Origin: JAJDAT01 sp964570665
Lineage (GTDB): Bacteria > Nitrospinota > Nitrospinia > Nitrospinales > JAJDAT01
Length of the DNA stretch: 64,000 bases
Direction: 5' to 3'
Assembly: GCA_964570665.1 (NCBI GenBank)
Contig: CAZMZH010000001.1
Span: 248,001 to 312,000 of the forward strand
Position numbers and translations under genes: made by a program. This document shows, piece after piece, positions 38,703-47,585 of the stretch (positions within the stretch are counted from its first letter, which is position 1; every line of letters starts with the position of its first letter). Under the pieces are notes generated by a model that ran no database searches, was not told the origin of the DNA, and worked only from the letters and a program-made list of their open reading frames with translations.

Positions 38703-39905
38703 ATGCATTCTCTCCAAGACATTATTTGGGTTTTAACTTGTTCCGCGTTGGTATTGGTTATGCAAGGAGGTTTTTGCTGTCTTGAAAGCGGCATGGTCCG
38801 TTATAAAAACAGCGCCAATATCACTATGAAAAATTTTGTCGATTTTTGCATTTCCTCTCTCACCTTTTGGTTATTTGGATTTGCAATCATGTTTGGGTCC
38901 AGTTTTCATGGCCTTATTGGAACAACTGGTTTTTTCTTTAACAACACTGAAGACGCTTGGCCCTTAGCGTTTTTTCTCTTCCAACTTATCTTCTGCGGAA
39001 CGGCAACGACAATTGTTTCTGGAGCCGTGGCCGAGCGCATGAAATTTTTTGGTTATTTTGCTATAGCCATAATTATTTCCAGTTTAATTTATCCCATTAT
39101 AGGTCATTGGGTTTGGGATGGATTGGCTACAGGATCCCGAGACGGATGGTTAGCAAGCCAAGGCTTCATAGACTTTGCCGGCGCCACTGTCGTTCACTCA
39201 ACCGGAGGATGGGTCGCCTTAGCAGGGGCCGTTATTATTGGCCCTCGGATAGGACGTTTTAATAAAGAAGGTAAACCAATTTCTGGACACAGTTTACCCA
39301 TGGCCACCTTGGGCGTTTTTCTTTTATGGTTTGGTTGGTTTGGATTCAATGGCGGAAATATTTTAACGGTTAGCGACAAAATTGCTCTTATCTTCACAAA
39401 TACGGCTCTTGCTGGCGCCGCCGGCGGAATAGCGGCTTATTTACTTTCCTGGAAAGTTCATAAAATGCCCATAGTGTCGTTTATAACCAACGGTTGTTTG
39501 GCCGGTCTTGTTGGCATAACGGCTTCCTGCAATATTATGAGTCCAGCTAGCGCGGTTCTTGTAGGAGGAATTGCCGGAGCAATATGCTTTTGCGCTACCA
39601 TAATATTGGAAATCCTTGAAATAGACGATGCCGTGGGCGCTTTTCCCGTGCATTGTTGTGGAGGGATTTGGGGAACCTTAGCTGTTGCCCTTTTAGGCAA
39701 CCCCGAAACATGGAATACGGGACTGGGACGACTCGACCAATTTATTGTTCAACTTAAAGGCGTTGGAGCATGTTTTGTTTGGGCTTTTGGTTTAGGGTAC
39801 CTGCTTATCTGGATGGTTAACAGATACATTCCATTAAGAGTCGACCCACTCGAAGAAGAAATCGGCTTAAGCATATCCGATTACACCGCAGACGCCGATC
39901 AATAA
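38703..39905 (+). CDS. amt: Ammonium transporter
   Basis: A 400-residue Amt/Mep/Rh-family transporter with 11 predicted helices, probably a trimer in the inner membrane. The twin-histidine pore residues lie in GATVVHSTGGW and GAFPVHCCGGIWG. It starts MHSLQDIIWVLTCSALVLVM, with no obvious ribosome binding site but a leader hairpin. No PII/GlnK gene is adjacent, unlike many amtB loci. It is a tandem paralogue of the transporter part of the next gene. Confidence 0.96.
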   Translation: MHSLQDIIWVLTCSALVLVMQGGFCCLESGMVRYKNSANITMKNFVDFCISSLTFWLFGFAIMFGSSFHGLIGTTGFFFNNTEDAWPLAFFLFQLIFCGTATTIVSGAVAERMKFFGYFAIAIIISSLIYPIIGHWVWDGLATGSRDGWLASQGFIDFAGATVVHSTGGWVALAGAVIIGPRIGRFNKEGKPISGHSLPMATLGVFLLWFGWFGFNGGNILTVSDKIALIFTNTALAGAAGGIAAYLLSWKVHKMPIVSFITNGCLAGLVGITASCNIMSPASAVLVGGIAGAICFCATIILEILEIDDAVGAFPVHCCGGIWGTLAVALLGNPETWNTGLGRLDQFIVQLKGVGACFVWAFGLGYLLIWMVNRYIPLRVDPLEEEIGLSISDYTADADQ

Positions 39906-39972
39906 ATCAGAACATTTTAAAAACATAATATTGATAGACAAATTAAATATGTCCTTAATTTAATACACAAAA

Positions 39973-40017
39973 CTGTAACCTAACTGTAACGTATTCTCCT
40001 TATATTCAGCATATAAT
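39973..40017 (+). promoter_or_regulatory. Amt-kinase promoter: 11-bp CTGTAAC direct repeats plus TATAAT
   Basis: CTGTAAC at 39973 and 39984 (11-base period) is followed by TATAAT (40012-40017), 28 bases after the start of the second copy. The element parallels the amt promoter, including the upstream TTAATACAC. The period fits an OmpR/PhoB-type site. No sigma-54 GG-N10-GC promoter is seen. Confidence 0.55.
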
Positions 40018-40072
40018 GCTAAAAGATACAACTAGTGTAAATTAAATACCGCCCTTATAAAGAGGTAATCAA

Positions 40073-43000
40073 TTGGCGATAACACACTCGCTCCAAGACA
40101 TTATCTGGGTTTTAACTTGTTCCGCGTTGGTGCTGGTAATGCAAGCTGGCTTTTGCTGTCTTGAAAGCGGCATGGTCCGTTCCAAAAATAGCATCAATGT
40201 AGCCATGAAAAATTTTGCCGATTTTTGTATATCCTCTATTGTCTTTTGGATATTTGGATTTGCAATCATGTTTGGCGCTAGTTTTCATGGCCTTGTCGGA
40301 ACCGCTGGTTTTTTCTTCAACAACACTGACGACGCTTGGTCTTTAGCGTTTTTCCTCTTCCAACTTGTCTTCTGCGGAACAGCCACCACAATCGTTTCTG
40401 GCGCGGTTGCCGAGCGCATGCAATTTTTCGGCTATCTGGTGGTCGCTTTATTGATATCCGGTTTAATTTACCCAGTTTTAGGTCATTGGATATGGGGCGG
40501 TCTGGCTACAGGATCGCAAGATGGCTGGTTAGCAAGCCAAGGCTTCATAGACTTTGCAGGTTCCACCGTTGTTCATTCCACCGGAGGTTGGGTCGCTTTA
40601 GCAACCGTTCTTATTATTGGTCCACGGATAGGACGATTTAATAAAGAGGGATTTTCTATTTCGGGCCATAATTTACCCATGGCCACTTTGGGAGTTTTCC
40701 TTTTGTGGTTTGGCTGGTTTGGGTTTAATGGAGGCAGTGTTCTTAAAGCCGACGAAAAAATCGCCCTCATCATAACAAACACCGCCCTTTCTGGAGCCGC
40801 AGGAGGAATAATCGCTTACCTGCTTTCCTGGAAAATACATAAAATGCCCGTAGTGCCGTTTATTACCAACGGATGCTTAGCGGGACTAGTCGCTATTACC
40901 GCGTCCTGCAATATCATGTCCCCCGCTTGCGCGGTTCTTGTCGGAGGCGCTGGAGGCGCCATATGCTTTGTAGCTTCTATACTATTAGAAAAACTTGAAA
41001 TAGACGATGCGGTCGGAGCCTTTCCAGTTCACTGTTGCGGAGGTATTTGGGGAACTTTAGCCGTCGCCCTCCTAGGCAATCCGGAAGCATGGGACTCGGG
41101 ATTAGGGCGTTGGGATCAATTTATAATACAACTCGAAGGCGTCGTTGTATGTTTTGCTTGGGCATTTGGCGTTGGATATTCCCTTGTTTGGATTGTTAAT
41201 AAAATTAATCCATTAAGAGTGGATGCGTTAGAAGAAGAAATCGGTTTGAATATTTCCGAACATGGAGCCAGTAGCGCTCTCCTCGAACTTCTCCAAAATA
41301 TGGAAGTACAACAAAATAGCGGTAACTTTGCGCATTCTGTTCCCGTTGAACCTCATACCGAAGTGGGGCAAATAGCGAAACAATATAACCGTGTATTAGA
41401 AAAAGTCGTTTCAAAAGAACAAGAGCTTTTACAAATAACTAATCAAAAAAACTTAATCCTTAACTCCTCGGGAGAAGGGATTTTCGGTCTAGATTTAGAA
41501 GGCAAAACAACTTTTGTTAATCCAATAGCTCTTCAAATGTTGGACTATAGCAAAAACGAATTAGCAAAAACTCATGAACACTATCTCATTCATCACTCAA
41601 AATCAGACGGTTCTCCATTTCCAATAGAGCAATGCCAACTCTGTTTAACCTTCAAAGAAGGAAAAATATATCAATCATCCGACGAAGTTTTCTGGAAAAA
41701 AGACGGAACCAGTTTCCCCGTAGAATATAAAAGCGCTCCCATTTTTGAAGATGGCAATATCGTTGGCTCTGTCGTTACTTTTCAAGATATTAGCGAACGG
41801 AAAAAAACAGAAAACAGGCAATCTCTAAATCACTTTGTCGCGTCCGCTCTCAACCAAGCAAATAACCTCGACATAATCATGCCAGAAATTCTTCAAAATA
41901 TTGGAACAGCCATGAATTGGCAAATTGTTCAATACTGGGCATTGAATAATGAAGACCAAAATATCAAACAAACTTTTCATTGGGTGTCCACTAAATCTCA
42001 CAACTCGCCTTTATCTGAGTTTATAAATTTTTCCCAAAACGCATCTTTTGAAAAAGGAGAAGGTCTACCGGGTAATGTTTGGAAAACCGGGAAAACTGTT
42101 TGGATGAGCGAAAGTACTTTAGACTTAGATCCATCACGATCGCCACTCGCTTCCCAGGCCGGTCTTAAATCTGGATTTGCGTTTCCCGTTTCTACCGATA
42201 ATAAGCTAATGGGCGTTATTGAAATCTTCACCACAGACGTCATTAAATCTAACGATAGCCTCAACCAACTGTTTACCAGCCTTGGCAATCAAATTGGCCA
42301 ATTTACCAAGCGTAAACAGGCCGAAAAAGAAATGATAGGCGCTAAAGAGGAAGCCGAGCGCGCTAATATGGCTAAGTCTGAATTTCTTTCGAGTATGAGC
42401 CATGAGCTTAGAACTCCTATGAATGCGATCATTGGTTTTTCGGAATTAATGCTTGAAGACAACCATGAAGACCTATCTGAAGTCCAAAGAAAAGATATGC
42501 TTCATATTTTAAAAGCGGGAAAACATTTATTACAACTCATCAATGAAATTCTAGACTTAGCGCGCGTCGAATCGGGCAAGGTCGATTTATCTATAGAAGA
42601 TATAGAACTACACAGCTTATTGGAGGAAATTTTCGACCTGGTTCAACCGTTAGGCGAAAAACATGAAATACAAATCACTCAAAAAATCTCTAACGCCAAG
42701 AACGTTTTTGTAAAAGCGGATCGAACCCGGTTGAAACAAGTCGTAATTAATTTATTAACTAACGCCATCAAATATAATCGGGAACAGGGTACCGTAATTG
42801 TTTCGGTTGAATCCAATAGTGATATTAAGCAACTCCGTATCCACGTCGCCGATACAGGCCATGGTATTCCAAAAGATAAACTGGAAGAATTATTCGAACC
42901 ATTTAGCAGACTCGGCGCCGAAACATCGGAAATTGAAGGCACTGGAATTGGACTTCCTATTTGCAAAAAATTTATGGAATTAATGGAAGGTAAAATTGAA

Positions 43001-43507
43001 GTCGAAAGCACAGTTGAAGAAGGAAGTTGCTTTTCTGTAGTGATACCTTTAAGCGAAAAAATTCCTTCAATGAAGTTGGATGAAACACCTGCCGAAAATA
43101 AGGATTCCAATTTAGATTATTTAGATAAAAAAGAAATTACTTTGCTATATGTTGAGGATAATCCAACTAACATCGCTTTGCTCGCAAAGATGGTAAGCCG
43201 TCACTCAAAATTAAAGCTACTGACGGCTCCAGAAGCCAAGGAAGGAATTGAAATTGCCAAAATGGAGATTCCAACCCTGATCTTGATGGATATCAACCTA
43301 CCAGGTATGGATGGCTTTTCCGCCTTAAAGCGTTTAAGGTCTTTAAATGAAACTCAAGAAATACCGATTATTGCAATGAGCGCAAACGCTATGAAAAACG
43401 ATATTACAAAAGCAAATGCGGCAGGCTTTGACGCCTATATTACCAAACCTATCGAAATTTCCGACTTTTATGAAACACTTCGCCGGGTTTTAGATAATAA
43501 AAACTAA
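40073..43507 (+). CDS. Ammonium transporter fused to a hybrid sensor histidine kinase
   Basis: An 1144-residue fusion. Residues 1-400 are a full Amt unit with both pore histidines (TVVHSTGGW, PVHCCGGIWG). A signalling helix (about 401-455) leads to PAS (460-575), GAF (590-750), dimerisation/phosphoacceptor HisKA with SHELRTPMNA (His near 780), HATPase with N-box NLLTNAIKYN and G-boxes GHGIP and GTGIGLPI, and a receiver (about 1020-1140) with phospho-Asp in LMDINLPG. It is expected to sense ammonium passage or occupancy and start a phosphorelay; fusions of this kind are known from anammox bacteria. Start codon is TTG at 40073, with AGAGGT six bases before it. The downstream phosphotransfer partner is not adjacent. 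Confidence 0.95.
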   Translation: MAITHSLQDIIWVLTCSALVLVMQAGFCCLESGMVRSKNSINVAMKNFADFCISSIVFWIFGFAIMFGASFHGLVGTAGFFFNNTDDAWSLAFFLFQLVFCGTATTIVSGAVAERMQFFGYLVVALLISGLIYPVLGHWIWGGLATGSQDGWLASQGFIDFAGSTVVHSTGGWVALATVLIIGPRIGRFNKEGFSISGHNLPMATLGVFLLWFGWFGFNGGSVLKADEKIALIITNTALSGAAGGIIAYLLSWKIHKMPVVPFITNGCLAGLVAITASCNIMSPACAVLVGGAGGAICFVASILLEKLEIDDAVGAFPVHCCGGIWGTLAVALLGNPEAWDSGLGRWDQFIIQLEGVVVCFAWAFGVGYSLVWIVNKINPLRVDALEEEIGLNISEHGASSALLELLQNMEVQQNSGNFAHSVPVEPHTEVGQIAKQYNRVLEKVVSKEQELLQITNQKNLILNSSGEGIFGLDLEGKTTFVNPIALQMLDYSKNELAKTHEHYLIHHSKSDGSPFPIEQCQLCLTFKEGKIYQSSDEVFWKKDGTSFPVEYKSAPIFEDGNIVGSVVTFQDISERKKTENRQSLNHFVASALNQANNLDIIMPEILQNIGTAMNWQIVQYWALNNEDQNIKQTFHWVSTKSHNSPLSEFINFSQNASFEKGEGLPGNVWKTGKTVWMSESTLDLDPSRSPLASQAGLKSGFAFPVSTDNKLMGVIEIFTTDVIKSNDSLNQLFTSLGNQIGQFTKRKQAEKEMIGAKEEAERANMAKSEFLSSMSHELRTPMNAIIGFSELMLEDNHEDLSEVQRKDMLHILKAGKHLLQLINEILDLARVESGKVDLSIEDIELHSLLEEIFDLVQPLGEKHEIQITQKISNAKNVFVKADRTRLKQVVINLLTNAIKYNREQGTVIVSVESNSDIKQLRIHVADTGHGIPKDKLEELFEPFSRLGAETSEIEGTGIGLPICKKFMELMEGKIEVESTVEEGSCFSVVIPLSEKIPSMKLDETPAENKDSNLDYLDKKEITLLYVEDNPTNIALLAKMVSRHSKLKLLTAPEAKEGIEIAKMEIPTLILMDINLPGMDGFSALKRLRSLNETQEIPIIAMSANAMKNDITKANAAGFDAYITKPIEISDFYETLRRVLDNKN

Positions 43508-43546
43508 TAACATTTTTTAATCGCCTCGATTTAAACCGATTAAAAC

Positions 43547-43586
43547 AAAAAAGCGTCGTCCCATTCAAAATGGAACAACGCTTTTT
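43547..43586. terminator. Bidirectional terminator between the Amt-kinase and peroxidase genes
   Basis: AAAAAAGCGT (43547-43556) pairs with ACGCTTTTT (43578-43586), with an inner CCATT/ATGG pairing. A-run and T-run flank both sides, so it can stop transcription from either converging gene. Confidence 0.8.
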
Positions 43587-43628
43587 AGTCTACTTCATGT
43601 AGCGGTCAAACCTATATAGTTAACTCAA

Positions 43629-44654
43629 CTAAGGCAATACGGGTAAAGAAACAATAATCGGATCGCCTTCAAGAGCCTTCATAAATTCCACAAGATCCTT
43701 TTTCTCTGCATCCGTTAATCCTAAAGGCGTAATAAAAGGACTTAAATTTTCCTTAACATCTCCCCCTCGGTCATAAAAATCAATAACGTCTTCCAACGTG
43801 GCTTCGCTTCCATCATGCATGAAAGGAGCCGTGCGCGAAACATGCCGCAAGCCGGGAGTTTTGAAAGCTCCTTTATCAAAATCTTCTTTGGATATATTAT
43901 ATCTTCCCAAATCTTCTTTTAAAGGACCCTGCTGCTTAACGCCAATATTATGGAAATTACTATCCGTAAAAGCGGGACCATTATGACAAATCGAACATTT
44001 TGCCTTTCCAAAGAAGAGATTCATCCCTTTAACGGCAGAAATAGACATTGCTTTCTTATCTCCTGCCCAATACTTATCATAAGGAGCGTTTTTAGAAACA
44101 ACTGTCCTCTCAAAAGCGGCAATAGACTTTGCGATATTTTTTGGAGTCACGCCAGAATCTCCATAAACTTTTTTGAAGCGCTCAACATAACCGGGAATAG
44201 CTTTCAATTCAGTAATTAGCTCGCCCATATCCTGGTTCATCTCCACTTTTGCTTGAATCGGGCCTAAAGCTTGCTCTTCTAAGTCTTTAGCTCTACCGTC
44301 CCACATTTGAACTTCAAAATATCCGCTATTAATAATGGTAGGAGAATGTCGACCCAATTCTACTTGACCATCCCCTATAGTTCTCGGAAGACCATCGCTC
44401 CAACCCAAAGCGGGGTTATGGCAAGTAGCGCAACTGATCCAATTACTGCCCGATAACCTGGGATCAAAATAAAGCATTTTACCAAGCTCCAATTTTCCCT
44501 TAGAAGCTTTCTTTATTTCAGGTAATGGTTCATAAATTGAGTCTTCCCCTATTGCGCTGAAGGGATATATAAAAAATACAAAGACTAAAAAAATTAATAA
44601 TAATTTTTTTCCAACACCCCTCTTTTTTACCAAGCCTTGGTCTTGCCGATTCAT
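43629..44654 (-). CDS. Di-haem cytochrome c peroxidase
   Basis: A 341-residue periplasmic enzyme of the CcpA/MauG family that reduces hydrogen peroxide using electrons from small c-type cytochromes. Two haem-binding sites are seen: SCATCHNP (first domain) and KCSICHNG (second), with RHSPTIINSG and the C-terminal FMHDGSEATLEDVI typical of the family. A signal peptide follows the start (hydrophobic LLLIFLVFVFFIYPFSAIG). The ATG at 44654 is chosen because AGGAG lies seven bases upstream; a longer in-frame start would place a charged tail before the signal peptide. Divergent from an OxyR-like gene. Confidence 0.95.
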   Translation of the reverse strand: MNRQDQGLVKKRGVGKKLLLIFLVFVFFIYPFSAIGEDSIYEPLPEIKKASKGKLELGKMLYFDPRLSGSNWISCATCHNPALGWSDGLPRTIGDGQVELGRHSPTIINSGYFEVQMWDGRAKDLEEQALGPIQAKVEMNQDMGELITELKAIPGYVERFKKVYGDSGVTPKNIAKSIAAFERTVVSKNAPYDKYWAGDKKAMSISAVKGMNLFFGKAKCSICHNGPAFTDSNFHNIGVKQQGPLKEDLGRYNISKEDFDKGAFKTPGLRHVSRTAPFMHDGSEATLEDVIDFYDRGGDVKENLSPFITPLGLTDAEKKDLVEFMKALEGDPIIVSLPVLP

Positions 44655-44762
44655 TTTAATTCTCCTCATAAAACGTATATTTACCACATTAATTTTAATT
44701 ACGCTTTGAGTTTCTAACAAATTCTTATATAATTCAAATCGATTAAATTTATAATACCATCA

Positions 44763-45725
44763 ATGTTATCTATATCTCTAATTCAACTTTCATATATCGT
44801 AGCGGTCCAAAAAACCAAGAACTTCGGACTGGCGGCCAAATCCTGTTTCGTGACTCAACCCACCCTTAGCATGCAAATTCAAAAAATAGAAGAGACATTG
44901 GGCGTTATTATTTTTGATAGAACCAAAAAACCTGTCCAAGCAACTTCTATTGGCAATAAAATCATTGACCAAGCTCAATTGGTACTTCAAGAGGTTACAA
45001 GAATTGACGAATTAATAAAAGCGGAAAAAGGCGAATTAATGGGAGATTTTAGATTAGGAGCGATACCTACTTTGGCTCCCTATTTAATACCGCTTTTTGT
45101 AAAAAGTTTTTCACAAAAATATCCAAAAGTTCAGCTTATTATTGAAGAACTCCAAACCGCTCAAATTATTGACCGATTAAAAGAAGATACCTTAGATGCT
45201 GGGCTCCTCGCTACTCCCTTAAAACAAAAAGGAATCATTGAACAAGTTTTATTTTATGAGCCGTTCGTAGTTTATATTTCAGAAAATCATTGGTTACATC
45301 AATTTAAAAAAATACAAGAAAACGATTTGGATATTAATGATATTTGGATTTTGAGCGAAGGACATTGTTTAAGAAGCCAGGTATTAAGGATTTGCCAAAA
45401 AAAGGTCGGCGAAGATCTTCAGAAAAAAAACGTCAGGTTTGAAAGCGGAAACCTAGAGACTCTTAAAAAACTAGTGGACCAAAATTTAGGAAGCACTTTG
45501 TTACCCTACCTCGCCACAAAAAACGTATCCAAAACGGAGTTCCAAACAAAAATCAAACTTTTCAAAGACCCCATTCCTACGCGGGAAGTAAGCCTAGTCT
45601 ATAGTCGGTCATTTCTTAAAAAAAATATAATAGAAGCTTTATCAAAAGAAATTTCCACTTCCATTCCCGAAATACTAAAAAAGAAACCGCCTAAAACAAA
45701 TATCGTTAAAATTCCAAAGATTTAA
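44763..45725 (+). CDS. oxyR: OxyR-like LysR-type regulator
   Basis: A 320-residue LysR-family transcription factor. The N-terminal winged helix includes NFGLAAKSCFVTQPTLSMQIQ. In the effector domain GHCLRSQVLRIC has two cysteines nine residues apart, as in E. coli OxyR (Cys199 and Cys208 in GHCLRDQ...FC), where peroxide forms an activating disulfide. It is divergent from the cytochrome c peroxidase gene, a natural target, and probably activates it on peroxide stress. Confidence 0.9.
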   Translation: MLSISLIQLSYIVAVQKTKNFGLAAKSCFVTQPTLSMQIQKIEETLGVIIFDRTKKPVQATSIGNKIIDQAQLVLQEVTRIDELIKAEKGELMGDFRLGAIPTLAPYLIPLFVKSFSQKYPKVQLIIEELQTAQIIDRLKEDTLDAGLLATPLKQKGIIEQVLFYEPFVVYISENHWLHQFKKIQENDLDINDIWILSEGHCLRSQVLRICQKKVGEDLQKKNVRFESGNLETLKKLVDQNLGSTLLPYLATKNVSKTEFQTKIKLFKDPIPTREVSLVYSRSFLKKNIIEALSKEISTSIPEILKKKPPKTNIVKIPKI

Positions 45726-45770
45726 ATTATCTTAGCCAATTTATTAAGTAAGGTTAAAAGTTTTTAGGCA

Positions 45771-45800
45771 AAAAAAAAGCCCGCCTTCCGGCGGGCTTTT
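45771..45800. terminator. Strong bidirectional terminator
   Basis: GCCCGCC (45779-45785) and GGCGGGC (45790-45796) form a perfect stem with TTCC loop, flanked by an A-run on the left and TTTT on the right. It separates the converging oxyR-like gene and the cytochrome operon. Confidence 0.93.
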
Positions 45801-45823
45801 CTGAAACTAACTCATGTTGAGTT

Positions 45824-47521
45824 TTATTTCATTTTACCTTCATCCCACATTTTGCGAGTTCTCTTCGTCATCCAAACTAACCAGCCTTGGAAACAAATGA
45901 AAATCGCCGCTGCGATTGGAGGCATATAATAAATGGTATCAGGCACTGGCGGCTCCAAAATGGTGTACAACCAAGTTGAAATCGCTTGATGCTCGTCCTT
46001 TTCATTGTCAGCTCCAGACCACTGCATGAAGGAAACCGGAATAAAAGTTTCCGAAGGAATTTGAACGTCCGTTTCTTTGTTGTCGTTAGTCAAAGAACGT
46101 TTGAACATAACCCGAACCATACCTTGGTGATACTTAGAAGCGACAACTTCTACGGTTGGATCGGTTTCCTTATCTTTAATCGCGTCAAAACCATTACCAA
46201 TATGCTCGCTAACCGTCAAATCCAAGTCGTAACCATCTGGATTTGGCGCATTGGTAGGATTGTAATCCTTAGCCATAAAAGTCGCTTTCCAAAGATCGAT
46301 AGGCTTTTTGGAATCGCCATAGATGAAATAAGGTTTTTCCGCTCCAAACAAATCTTGAAGTTTACCAGGCCATTGGATAGCAACGGCGTCTGGATATTCA
46401 GGATTTGTGGACAAAAATCGCAAGTGGTATTCAACCAAGTAATAAACAGCGTTTTCTTCAGGACTCCATCGAGAAGTTACCCAAAGATTGTCCGCTTTTG
46501 GTTTGAAGTTTCTATTACCGCGAGTGATCTGTCCCGCTAAAGCTACATAATGACGACGCTGATCCCCAGTGTAATCTTTTGGGCGAGGTTTAAGCTTTTC
46601 GTCGTCATAAGGAGCCGACCACATAGGATCGTCCATATTTGTAGAAACAGGACCTTCAGTATATTTAGACTTAATCAAGAAATCGTTAACAGGCTTATTG
46701 GCCAATTTATCAATAAGTTTTCTTGGGCAAAGCGAATTAACGAAAGCGGCAATATTCCAGCGATCTTCAACAGTAATCTGCTCCCTAAAGTTAGGCATTG
46801 GAGTACCGTTTAAACCGGTTGAAATGGTCCTGACAATATTAAAAGGATTGAAAGGATCTCGGCGTGCGCCTCGAAAATTCCAACACTCTTGCCAGTTAGC
46901 CGCTACGATTGGAAATCCCCAGTCATCTTTCATCGTTGGGTTACCGTCGCCGCGACCTTCGCCACCATGACACTCAAAACACTTATTCTTCAAGAAAACT
47001 TCTTTACCTTTATCAATGGCTTCCTGAGGAACGCCTAAATGATAAGGACCCGTGGTACCCCAAGGGTTGGTTCCGAAGTCTTGAACGTTAACTTCTTCGT
47101 CTTCATCGTCAAATTCTCTGTCTTGAACCAAAGTTTTAACGAATTGGACAACCGCTTCAATTTCTTCCGTTTGAAGAAAGTTTCCCCAAGCCGGCATAGC
47201 CGAACCTTGAAGACCATTGGTTACGGTTTTTATCAAGTTCTCATCCATGGGGAGTTCCCCAGAATCAGTAGTACGAATTTTAAACGTGCCCTGAATAAAG
47301 TTTCTAGGACGCGTGAACAACCTATCTGCAGAAGGGCCGTCGCCGCCGCCTTCAACACCATGACACCACACACAACGCTTAAAATAGACTTGTTTGCCTT
47401 TTTCAAGCTTATCCTTTTGAACAGGATCTGGCAATGCGGCAAAAGACGTTGCAGGTAGCAAGAAGACTAATAGCAAAATGGCTAAGAAACCCCACCCTTT
47501 TACTTTATTAATTCTTACCAT
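45824..47521 (-). CDS. Di-haem cytochrome c fused to an ethylbenzene-dehydrogenase-like haem domain
   Basis: A 565-residue exported protein and last gene of the operon. A signal peptide is followed by two cytochrome c domains with RCVWCHGVEGG and KCFECHGGEGR. From about residue 300 the sequence resembles the EB_dh domain, which binds haem b in the gamma subunits of ethylbenzene dehydrogenase and related molybdenum enzymes. A single C-terminal transmembrane helix (IAAAIFICFQGWLVWM) anchors it. This mix of domains resembles electron-transfer subunits of nitrite-oxidiser respiratory complexes. It probably shuttles electrons between the bd-like oxidase operon products and periplasmic carriers. 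Confidence 0.85.
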   Translation of the reverse strand: MVRINKVKGWGFLAILLLVFLLPATSFAALPDPVQKDKLEKGKQVYFKRCVWCHGVEGGGDGPSADRLFTRPRNFIQGTFKIRTTDSGELPMDENLIKTVTNGLQGSAMPAWGNFLQTEEIEAVVQFVKTLVQDREFDDEDEEVNVQDFGTNPWGTTGPYHLGVPQEAIDKGKEVFLKNKCFECHGGEGRGDGNPTMKDDWGFPIVAANWQECWNFRGARRDPFNPFNIVRTISTGLNGTPMPNFREQITVEDRWNIAAFVNSLCPRKLIDKLANKPVNDFLIKSKYTEGPVSTNMDDPMWSAPYDDEKLKPRPKDYTGDQRRHYVALAGQITRGNRNFKPKADNLWVTSRWSPEENAVYYLVEYHLRFLSTNPEYPDAVAIQWPGKLQDLFGAEKPYFIYGDSKKPIDLWKATFMAKDYNPTNAPNPDGYDLDLTVSEHIGNGFDAIKDKETDPTVEVVASKYHQGMVRVMFKRSLTNDNKETDVQIPSETFIPVSFMQWSGADNEKDEHQAISTWLYTILEPPVPDTIYYMPPIAAAIFICFQGWLVWMTKRTRKMWDEGKMK

Positions 47522-47585
47522 TATTCTTTCCTCGTTAATAATTATAGTTAAACAATTAAAACAAAACTAAATCTTTCGACAAACC

